The position numbers and the translations under genes were made by a program. Positions 7,474 to 12,539 of a stretch of 12,539 bases of DNA are shown piece by piece. The stretch's first letter is position 1. The number at the start of each line of letters is the position of its first letter. Origin of the DNA: an uncultured beta proteobacterium (lineage in GTDB: Bacteria; Pseudomonadota; Gammaproteobacteria; Burkholderiales; Burkholderiaceae); assembly GCA_903938955.1 (NCBI GenBank), contig CAJAFJ010000149.1, forward strand, positions 1-12,539, given 5' to 3'. The notes under the pieces are model-generated. The model was given only the letters and a program-made list of their open reading frames with translations, was not told the origin of the DNA and made no database searches.

Positions 7474-8862
7474 TTAAATCAGCTTCGAGAACTTGGCGGT
7501 GGATTGCGCCAGGTGCTTGTCAAACACCATGCCGACGGCGCGCACAAACATGCGGCCCTTGGGTGTGACCGAAATGCTGTGGGCGTCGACCACGATCAAC
7601 TCGGCCTCTTCATAGTGCTTGAGTTGCGCCAATTCATCGGCAAAGTAGCTGACAAAGTCGATGCCGTGCGCGGCGTTGATGGCGGCAAAGTTAACCGGTC
7701 CGCTGCACATCAGCTCCATGATGACCTGGCGGCGCAACACGTCGTCGTCGGTCAGTGAAAAGCCTTTTTCAATCGGCAGCTGATCAGCGTCCAGATGTTC
7801 GTAATAAGCCTTCACCGTGCGCACCGACTGGCTGTACGAGTGGCCCACTTTGCCAATGGCGGAGACGCCAAAACCGATCAGATCACAATCCGCGCGGGTG
7901 GTGTAACCCTGGAAGTTGCGGTGCAGGGTTTTGTCCAGCCGCGCCTTGTTCAACTCGTCACCGGGCTTGGAGAAATGGTCGAGTCCGATGTAGATGTAAC
8001 CGGCGTCCAGCAGGCGGCGCACCGACATCAAAAAGATCTGCAAACGCTCTTCGGCGCTCGGCAAATCGGCTTCCACAATCAGGCGTTGCGCCTTGAAGCG
8101 GCTCGGCAAGTGCGCGTAGTTGTAGAGCGCAATACGCTCGGGGGCGAGTTCAATCACCAAATCGAGCGTGCGGTTGAAGCTGGCTTGCGACTGTTTGGGC
8201 AGGCCGTAAATCAGATCGGCGTTGATCGACTCGAAGCCTGACTTGCGGCTGGCGGTGACGGCTTTTTCGACCATCTCGTAGGGCTGAATGCGGTTCACCG
8301 CTTGCTGCACCGCCGGGTCAAAGTCCTGCACGCCAAAACTGGTGCGGTTAAAGCCCAGCGCCGCCAGCATCGCCATGGTGTCGTCGTTAACGGTGCGCGG
8401 GTCGATCTCGATGCTGAGTTCGGCGTCCGGCAGAAATTCAAAATGGCTGCGCAACATCGCCATCAACTCGCGCAACTCGTCCGGTGTCAAAAAGGTCGGG
8501 GTGCCGCCGCCAAAATGCAGCTGTGCGGTGCGCCGGTCGGGACCGAGGCGGGCCGCCACCAGTGCCATTTCTTTGGCCAGATAACGCAGGTACTCGGTGG
8601 TGCGGCTGTGATCCTGGGTGATGATTTTGTTGCAGCCACAAAAGTAGCACAGCGACTCGCAAAACGGCACATGGATGTAAATCGACAGGGGCGGATTTTG
8701 CCGCCCCGGCGTGGCGCGCTGCTCAAGGTACTTGAAGTAAGTGCCTTCGGTGAATTCCGCATTGAAACGATCGGCCGTCGGGTACGAGGTGTAGCGGGGA
8801 CCGAGCTTGTCAAAACGGCGAATCAGTTCTTCGGAGAATTCAATATCGGGCAAAGTGTTCAT
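7474..8862 (-). CDS. hemN: Oxygen-independent coproporphyrinogen III oxidase (radical SAM)
   Basis: HemN decarboxylates coproporphyrinogen III to protoporphyrinogen IX without oxygen in heme synthesis, using S-adenosylmethionine and a 4Fe-4S cluster in the cytosol. From the ATG at 8862 it has 462 residues, matching the usual length of about 457. The N-terminal RYTSYPTADRFN (23-34) is diagnostic of true HemN. The cluster motif CESLCYFCGC gives C68-x3-C72-x2-C75-x-C77. The SAM-domain glycine motif FGGGTP follows further in, and the C-terminal HemN domain is complete. The frame stays open upstream to 9063, but that part looks like non-coding DNA and the family start is MNTLPDIEF. The ribosome site is weak (CAGG). 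Such genes are often induced at low oxygen; no strong FNR/ANR box was found, but unusual palindromes lie upstream. Confidence 0.96.
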   Translation of the reverse strand: MNTLPDIEFSEELIRRFDKLGPRYTSYPTADRFNAEFTEGTYFKYLEQRATPGRQNPPLSIYIHVPFCESLCYFCGCNKIITQDHSRTTEYLRYLAKEMALVAARLGPDRRTAQLHFGGGTPTFLTPDELRELMAMLRSHFEFLPDAELSIEIDPRTVNDDTMAMLAALGFNRTSFGVQDFDPAVQQAVNRIQPYEMVEKAVTASRKSGFESINADLIYGLPKQSQASFNRTLDLVIELAPERIALYNYAHLPSRFKAQRLIVEADLPSAEERLQIFLMSVRRLLDAGYIYIGLDHFSKPGDELNKARLDKTLHRNFQGYTTRADCDLIGFGVSAIGKVGHSYSQSVRTVKAYYEHLDADQLPIEKGFSLTDDDVLRRQVIMELMCSGPVNFAAINAAHGIDFVSYFADELAQLKHYEEAELIVVDAHSISVTPKGRMFVRAVGMVFDKHLAQSTAKFSKLI

Positions 8863-8995
8863 GAGATGACCTGTCAGTGAGGTGTTGCGGACCCTGCCGG
8901 TGCAGGATGCGTCTTTTAAGCGCGCCATTATCGGCTTTGATGCGGATATCGATTCCGATTGCAAGCACTGCGCGTAAGGTTTTCTGGCGGATTGC

Positions 8996-9031
8996 CATGC
9001 CAAATATTGGCATGATCGTGCCAAAATTTGG
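8996..9031. promoter_or_regulatory. Tandem palindromes upstream of hemN
   Basis: There are two related dyads. CATGCCAA-ATA-TTGGCATG (8996-9014) is perfect over 8 bp per arm. CCAAA-A-TTTGG (9021-9031) is perfect over 5 bp per arm. The shared 13-bp cores (8998-9010 and 9019-9031) match at 11 of 13 positions and their centres are 21 bp apart, about two helical turns, so two dimers would bind the same face of DNA. They lie 134-169 bp upstream of the hemN start. They could serve hemN or be a relic of the neighbouring islet. Confidence 0.55.
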
Positions 9032-9051
9032 AATATTTTGCTATTGTTTAA

Positions 9052-9093
9052 GTAGCTTCTCACGTTTATTACACGGGGGCTATAGACTTATTT
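9052..9093 (+). repeat. Dispersed intergenic repeat, copy A
   Basis: This is one of three 42-bp segments that align without gaps in the window. Each starts with GTAGCT and has GCTA exactly 27 bases later, followed by an A/T-rich end. Copy A matches copy B at 30 of 42 positions by hand count. It lies between the hemN upstream palindromes and hicB. The TAGCT...GGCTA ends are nearly inverted, so a weak hairpin is possible. The pattern resembles short intergenic repeats I remember from Comamonadaceae genomes. Confidence 0.55.
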
Positions 9094-9125
9094 AACCGCC
9101 ATATTTCCGACCCAGAGCCTGACCC

Positions 9126-9461
9126 CTATCTGGCGTGCGCGGCTTGGCTCAACGCCTTTTCAGCCCATTTGTTCAGGCTTTGTCCGCTACGTGCGCTGGC
9201 TTTGAGCGCCGCAGCGTGAACGACGGGGTCAACGCGCAGCATCAAGCGGCCACTGGCGGGTTTCTCGGCGACTTGACCCAATTGTTCACACGCAAAAAGA
9301 TAGCCCTCCACTGCCGTTTGCATCGCCGCCTCAAACTCAAGCACCGAGGTGCCGTGAAACGTGATGATGTCGTCTATATCAATCACGCGGCCCACAATGA
9401 TTTTGTCATCCGTATCAAACTCCATCTGAGCCGTATAGCCCTTGTAGGTCATTTTGTTCAT
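9126..9461 (-). CDS. hicB: HicB-family antitoxin
   Basis: This is the antitoxin of a type II toxin-antitoxin pair; it binds and blocks the HicA RNase and usually represses its own operon. The protein has 111 residues. The N-terminal degraded RNase-H-like HicB domain is MTYKGYTAQMEFDTDDKIIVGRVIDIDDIITFHG (4-37), followed by FEAAMQTAVEGYLFACEQLG (43-62). The C-terminal GRLMLRVDPVVHAAALKASARSGQSLNKWAEKAL (71-104) has the ribbon-helix-helix pattern used for DNA binding. The ATG at 9461 overlaps the hicA stop by four bases, so toxin comes first and the two are coupled, the usual hicAB order. It lies in a short islet between hemN and the second LysR gene. Confidence 0.92.
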   Translation of the reverse strand: MNKMTYKGYTAQMEFDTDDKIIVGRVIDIDDIITFHGTSVLEFEAAMQTAVEGYLFACEQLGQVAEKPASGRLMLRVDPVVHAAALKASARSGQSLNKWAEKALSQAAHAR

Positions 9462-9712
9462 GTCGACACTCCAATTTTTTCTATAAATTCGCGCACCGCC
9501 TTGACGCGATACCTCAATGCCTCTTTGCCGGGGTGTGGGCGGTGAAAATTGGCTTTGCGACCACTGTGTTCAAACGTCACGGCTGATCCTGGCCCTTCAA
9601 TCACGCGGCATCCCAGCGCGACCAGCAAGGCTTCGATACGCGCCCATTCGAGATTGCCGTTGACAGGGTCAGCCAACAGGGCTTCCAGGGTTTTTCGATG
9701 CTTGCTGTTCAT
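9458..9712 (-). CDS. hicA: HicA-family mRNA interferase toxin
   Basis: This is a small ribosome-independent RNase with a dsRNA-binding-like fold that cuts mRNA when free of HicB. The protein has 84 residues and fits the longer HicA subfamily: KTLEALLADPVNGNLEWARIEALLVALGCRVIEGPGSAV (7-45), then FEHSGRKANFHRPHPGKEAL (47-66), the hallmark F-H-R-P-H-P-x-K-E box, and an amphipathic end helix. The short HicA proteins have a catalytic His in G-S-H; here that position reads GSA, and H57/H60 are the visible histidines, as I recall for this subgroup, so activity is plausible but unproven. No ribosome site is visible before the ATG at 9712. A -10-like TATCAT ends only 7 bases upstream, so the transcript could be leaderless. 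Confidence 0.9.
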   Translation of the reverse strand: MNSKHRKTLEALLADPVNGNLEWARIEALLVALGCRVIEGPGSAVTFEHSGRKANFHRPHPGKEALRYRVKAVREFIEKIGVST

Positions 9713-9719
9713 GAGTCAA

Positions 9720-9761
9720 ATGATAGCGCTTACAAATAAAAGTGCAAGCATCCAGCACTTT
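9720..9761 (-). promoter_or_regulatory. Candidate hicAB promoter with palindromic operator
   Basis: On the minus strand TATCAT (9725-9720, five of six to the -10 consensus) lies 16 bp after a poor -35, TTGCAC (9747-9742). Overlapping that -35 is a perfect 7-bp inverted repeat, AAAGTGC (9739-9745) and GCACTTT (9755-9761), with a 9-base spacer. A palindrome over the promoter is what a ribbon-helix-helix HicB would be expected to bind for self-repression. The binding assignment is inference. Confidence 0.45.
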
Positions 9762-9900
9762 GCGAATTCGCTCATACGGTCACAATCGCTTCTTTCGCCG
9801 AATTCAGGCCCGTGCTGACGCAGCAAAACTGCACCAGCAGGCAACCTTATTGCGTGAACAAGCAAAACACCAAATTGAGGCCGCCTTGCTCGGGACCTGA
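9742..9900 (+). pseudogene. Possible orphan 3' end of a lost gene
   Basis: On the plus strand a frame is open from just after a TAG at 9724 to a TGA at 9898-9900. Its last 34 residues or so (RIQARADAAKLHQQATLLRE, then QAKHQIEAALLGT) look like natural protein: Ala/Gln/Leu-rich, charged and helical. I am reminded of the C-terminal coiled coil of type I restriction specificity (HsdS) or similar subunits, but I cannot assign it. No ribosome site or good start is seen, and the 5' part overlaps the hicA promoter. It is best read as a remnant left by a deletion or insertion event; it could be chance. Confidence 0.3.
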
Positions 9901-9956
9901 GTCATTCGCATTCACAAAGATCAACCAGCGTGCGCTGGCGAATCACTGCATTTTCA

Positions 9957-9998
9957 GTAGCTACTCACGCATATCCCACTGGAGCTAGAAGCCAATTT
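9957..9998 (+). repeat. Dispersed intergenic repeat, copy B
   Basis: This is the second copy of the 42-bp repeat, in the same orientation as copy A and 905 bp from it. GTAGCT is at 9957 and GCTA at 9984, followed by GAAGCC. TAGCT (9958-9962) and AGCTA (9983-9987) are perfectly inverted. Its end runs into the stop codon of the second LysR gene (9999-9997). Copies A and B bracket the hicAB islet. Confidence 0.55.
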
Positions 9999-10944
9999 AT
10001 AAATCAGCCAATACCGGGTTCAAGTGATGCGCCTTCAGCAAGCAATCCTGAAACGCCCGCGTCACCCGGGACGGCGGTGGCGAGCGGCGCAGGATGCTGA
10101 AAAAACTGCAGTTGTAATGGAACACGTCCGGCTGGATGGCGCGCATTTGCCCCTGGCGCACAAAGCCTGCGGCGTAATGGTCAGGCAAAAACCCGAGGAA
10201 CTTGCCCGACAAAATCAGCGTGGCAATGGATTCCTGGTCGTAACCGGTGGCGCGGCGCGTCAGGTGCACCTGCTGGCTGATCTCCATGTTGGGCGAGTGG
10301 TAGCCCAGGCCGGCAAACGGGTAGCTGCGCAACGCGTCCCAGCCCATGGCGGCGGGCTCGCCCGCAAACAGCGTGTGCTGCGCGCCGCAGTACAAAAACA
10401 TGGTCTCGTTGAACAGCGCCTCGTAAGTCAGTGAATCCGAGCTGCGGTGGCCCGGCACCACCCCGACCTGAAACTGCCCGTCGATCACGCCGCGCTCAAT
10501 GGCGTTGAGCGGCGCCACAAACAAATGCAGGCTGACCTCGGGCGCCAGCTCAGAAAACAGGGCGATGGCTGCGCCCAGATGGGCCTGCGGGTTGCTGGCA
10601 GTTTTGTCAAACACCGCAATATTGAGCTGCCCGCCCATGCGCCGGTGAATTTCGTCCACGCTGGCGCGAAACGCGTCGGTGCCAGCCAGCAGGCGCAGGG
10701 TCTCGGTGTAGATCTGCTGGCCTTCGGGGGTCAGGGCAAAACCGGCCCGGCCCCGGCGGCACAAGGTCAGCCCGAGGCGCGTTTCCAGGTCCTTGATGTG
10801 GCGGCTGACGGTGGAGGTGCCAATGTTGAGCTCCAGCTCAGCGGCGGCCATGCCGCCGCACTCGACCACGCTTTTGAACACGCGCAGCAGGCGAATGTCC
10901 ATATCGCTCAACTGGCCCAGTGAGGCCCGGCTTTTTACTTGCAT
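9997..10944 (-). CDS. LysR-family transcriptional regulator, likely of the aminotransferase operon
   Basis: This 315-residue regulator has the LysR N-terminal helix-turn-helix: MDIRLLRVFKSVVECGGMAAAELELNIGTSTVSRHIKDLETRLGL (15-59). The usual RAGFALTPEGQQIY (66-79) and an effector-binding domain (GGQLNIAVFDKTASNPQAHL onward) follow. It is divergent from the omega-amino acid aminotransferase with a 110-bp gap containing a T-N11-A dyad, so it probably controls that gene in response to an amine or beta-amino acid. No good ribosome site precedes the ATG at 10944; M15 (MDIRLLRVF) is an alternative start closer to typical LysR N-termini. The 3' end touches repeat copy B. Confidence 0.92.
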   Translation of the reverse strand: MQVKSRASLGQLSDMDIRLLRVFKSVVECGGMAAAELELNIGTSTVSRHIKDLETRLGLTLCRRGRAGFALTPEGQQIYTETLRLLAGTDAFRASVDEIHRRMGGQLNIAVFDKTASNPQAHLGAAIALFSELAPEVSLHLFVAPLNAIERGVIDGQFQVGVVPGHRSSDSLTYEALFNETMFLYCGAQHTLFAGEPAAMGWDALRSYPFAGLGYHSPNMEISQQVHLTRRATGYDQESIATLILSGKFLGFLPDHYAAGFVRQGQMRAIQPDVFHYNCSFFSILRRSPPPSRVTRAFQDCLLKAHHLNPVLADL

Positions 10945-10962
10945 AGTTTGGCAACTGAATAG

Positions 10963-10983
10963 TGATACATAGTCATTTATAAG
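10963..10983. promoter_or_regulatory. LysR-type box and -10-like element between LysR and aminotransferase
   Basis: TGA-N7-TCA at 10963-10975 fits the T-N11-A LysR box with a dyad. An ATAGT half-site occurs at 10959-10963 and again at 10969-10973, one helical turn apart. Eight of these bases lie just before TATAAG (10978-10983), a good -10 for the plus-strand aminotransferase. The -35 at the right distance (CTGAAT) is poor, as expected for an activator-dependent promoter. Confidence 0.4.
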
Positions 10984-11054
10984 AGTAACAGAGCCCCGCA
11001 GAATCGCGAACTTGCGGTGGCGACTTTGCTCCCCGCTTCTCTTAAGGACGCCCC

Positions 11055-12392
11055 ATGAACCAGCACGATACGCAACCCTGCCTTGACGCCGCCTGGCTCG
11101 ATGCGCACTGGATGCCCTACACCGGCAACCGCAATTTCAAGTCGAATCCGCGCATTATGGTGAGTGCCAAAGGTTGTTATTACACCGACCAGCACGGCAA
11201 ACAAATCTTTGACGGCCTGTCGGGCCTGTGGTGCAGCGGTCTGGGCCACGGGCGCGACGAAATCACCCAAGCGGTGACGAAACAGATGGCGACGCTGGAC
11301 TATTCACCGGCTTTCCAGTACGGCCACCCGCTGTCGTTTGCCCTGGCCAACAAGCTGAAAGAACTCACCCCCGCCGGGCTGGATTACGTGTTCTTCACCG
11401 GCTCGGGCTCCGAGTCGGCCGACACCTCACTCAAGATCGCCCGGGCCTACTGGCGCATCAAGGGCCAGGCCAGCAAAACCATCATGATCGGGCGCGAAAA
11501 GGGCTACCACGGCGTTAACTTTGGCGGCATCTCGGTGGGAGGTATTGTGGCCAACCGCAAAATGTTTGGCCAGGGCATCGCCGCCGACCACCTGCCGCAC
11601 ACGCAACTGGCCAGCAACGCCTTCTCGCGCGGCATGCCCGACCAGGGCGCCGAGTTGGCCGACGACCTGCTGCGCCTGATTGCGCTGCACGACGCCAGCA
11701 ACATTGCGGCGGTCATCGTCGAGCCGTTTTCGGGTTCGGCTGGCGTAGTGATTCCGCCCAAGGGCTACCTGCAACGCCTGCGCGACATCTGCACTGCCAA
11801 CAACATCCTGCTGATTTTTGACGAAGTGATCACCGGCTTTGGCCGCTGCGGCGCCTGGACCGGCGCCGAGGCGTTTGGCGTCACGCCCGACATCATGAAC
11901 GTGGCCAAGCAGATCACCAACGGCTCGCAGCCACTGGGCGCAGTGCTGGCCAAAAAGGACATTTACGACACCTTCATGGCGCAGGGCGGGCCGGACTACA
12001 TGCTCGAATTCGCCCACGGCTACACCTACTCGGCGCACCCGGTGGCCTGCGCCGTCGGCCTGGCCACGCTCGACCTGCTGGAGAAGGAACACATGGTCGA
12101 GCAGGTGAAGGCGGTGGCGCCGTATTTTGAGAACGCGGTGCACAACCTCAAAGGCGTCAAGCACATCACCGACATTCGCAACTTTGGCCTGGCCGCCGGT
12201 TTCACCATCGACGCCGTGCCGGGCGAACCAGCACGGCGCCCGTATGAGATTGCGATGGCGATGCTGGGCAAGGGCTTTTATGTGCGCTACGGCGGCGACA
12301 CCATTCAGCTGGCGCCGCCCTTCATCACCTCTGAGGCTCAGGTTGACAGCCTGATCAACGCCTTGGGTGAGACCTGTAACGAAGTCAATTGA
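11055..12392 (+). CDS. Beta-alanine/omega-amino acid:pyruvate aminotransferase (class III, PLP)
   Basis: This cytosolic enzyme moves the terminal amino group of beta-alanine or other omega-amino acids to pyruvate, giving malonate semialdehyde and alanine. The 445 residues match the known omega-APT length. Family signatures are HWMPYTGNRNFK (18-29), the GLSGLWCSGLGHG stretch (54-66) with active-site W59, GSGSESADTSLKIAR (116-130), GYHG (150-153), DEVITGFGR (256-264) with cofactor-binding D256, and the PLP lysine K285 in MNVAKQITNGSQP. FYVRYGGDTIQLAPPFI near the end carries the substrate-carboxylate arginine. The ATG at 11055 has a good AAGGA site at the right spacing. It is followed after 87 bp by an aldehyde dehydrogenase gene, the expected next step, and is divergent from a LysR regulator. 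Related amine:pyruvate transaminase substrates are possible. Confidence 0.93.
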   Translation: MNQHDTQPCLDAAWLDAHWMPYTGNRNFKSNPRIMVSAKGCYYTDQHGKQIFDGLSGLWCSGLGHGRDEITQAVTKQMATLDYSPAFQYGHPLSFALANKLKELTPAGLDYVFFTGSGSESADTSLKIARAYWRIKGQASKTIMIGREKGYHGVNFGGISVGGIVANRKMFGQGIAADHLPHTQLASNAFSRGMPDQGAELADDLLRLIALHDASNIAAVIVEPFSGSAGVVIPPKGYLQRLRDICTANNILLIFDEVITGFGRCGAWTGAEAFGVTPDIMNVAKQITNGSQPLGAVLAKKDIYDTFMAQGGPDYMLEFAHGYTYSAHPVACAVGLATLDLLEKEHMVEQVKAVAPYFENAVHNLKGVKHITDIRNFGLAAGFTIDAVPGEPARRPYEIAMAMLGKGFYVRYGGDTIQLAPPFITSEAQVDSLINALGETCNEVN

Positions 12393-12414
12393 CCGTTGGT
12401 TGGCTACATTATTT

Positions 12415-12456
12415 GTAGCTAATTAAGCATGTTTTATAAGGGCTAGAAGCTCGTTT
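12415..12456 (+). repeat. Dispersed intergenic repeat, copy C
   Basis: This is the third copy of the 42-bp repeat, in the 87-bp gap between the aminotransferase and the aldehyde dehydrogenase. GTAGCT is at 12415 and GCTAGAAGC at 12442-12450, the same 27-base offset as in copies A and B. It matches copy B at 28 of 42 positions by hand count. It lies inside a presumed operon, so it would be transcribed, and could act as an RNA hairpin or be neutral. Confidence 0.5.
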
Positions 12457-12479
12457 TATCAATTAAATGGAATTTACCC

Positions 12480-12539
12480 ATGACCTCAACGCTTCCCCAA
12501 ATCCAACACCTGATCGATGGCCAGCTGGTCAATGGCGGC
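12480..12539 (+). CDS. Aldehyde dehydrogenase, probably (methyl)malonate-semialdehyde dehydrogenase (5' end only)
   Basis: Only 20 codons are in the window, reading MTSTLPQIQHLIDGQLVNGG. The I-x-H-x-I-D/N-G-x-x-V pattern is the usual N-terminus of CoA-acylating methylmalonate-semialdehyde dehydrogenases (MmsA/BauC type). These turn malonate or methylmalonate semialdehyde into acetyl- or propionyl-CoA with NAD+. Position directly after a beta-alanine:pyruvate aminotransferase supports this. The ribosome site is weak (GGA, about 8 bases before the ATG). The call rests on a short stretch and context, so another aldehyde dehydrogenase subclass remains possible. Confidence 0.6.
   Translation, partial: MTSTLPQIQHLIDGQLVNGG

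Noticed and set aside
8937..8950. FNR/ANR-like box TTGAT-GCGG-ATATC upstream of hemN
   Set aside because: Only the left half matches the consensus; the right half (ATATC against ATCAA) is poor, so I do not call it.
8863..9063. Upstream extension of hemN by 67 codons
   Set aside because: It would cover the upstream palindromes and encodes no HemN-like sequence; the start at 8862 gives the normal length.
9925..9938. Short hairpin CCAGCG-TG-CGCTGG after the second LysR gene
   Set aside because: No T-run follows on either strand, so it is not supported as a terminator; stem length is within chance for GC-rich DNA.
1..12539. Search by eye for tRNA or rRNA genes, CRISPR arrays, complete insertion sequences and phage genes
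   Set aside because: None seen; all long stretches are explained by the coding genes listed.

Overview
The window looks like chromosomal DNA of a betaproteobacterium, most likely from the Comamonadaceae (Rhodoferax/Polaromonas-like). The basis is GC-rich coding sequence, the style of the encoded proteins (TRAP transporter with sugar-acid enzymes, HemN, beta-alanine aminotransferase) and short dispersed intergenic repeats of a kind I remember from that family. No database search was possible, so the taxonomy is inference.

Region 1 (1-6440) is a catabolic operon on the minus strand with a divergent LysR regulator. In transcription order it holds an IlvD/Edd-family sugar-acid dehydratase (6324-4576), a DapA-family lyase/dehydratase (4551-3622), a DenD-like NAD-dependent dehydrogenase (3600-2545) and a tripartite TRAP transporter: dctP (2491-1520), dctQ (1431-937) and dctM (940 running off the left edge). 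The LysR gene (6441-7439) faces away from the operon, and a palindrome lies in the shared promoter region. The set reads as uptake and breakdown of a sugar acid (aldonate-type). An intrinsic terminator between dctP and dctQ probably gives more binding protein than permease.

Region 2 (7474-9100) is hemN, the oxygen-independent coproporphyrinogen III oxidase, on the minus strand. Two near-identical palindromes, 21 bp apart, lie upstream of its start.

Region 3 (about 9050-10000) is a small accessory islet. It holds a hicA-hicB toxin-antitoxin pair on the minus strand and a short orphan reading frame that looks like the tail of a lost gene. A same-orientation copy of a roughly 42-bp repeat sits on each side. 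A third copy lies at 12415.

Region 4 (9997-12539) is a second LysR regulator (minus strand) divergent from a beta-alanine/omega-amino acid:pyruvate aminotransferase. That gene is followed by the first 20 codons of an aldehyde dehydrogenase, probably a CoA-acylating methylmalonate/malonate-semialdehyde dehydrogenase. Together they suggest beta-alanine to malonate semialdehyde to acetyl-CoA.

I found no tRNA, rRNA, CRISPR array, intact insertion sequence or clearly novel multi-gene system. The observations most worth following up are the mixed sugar-acid gene set, the repeat-bracketed hicAB islet and the regulatory palindromes.
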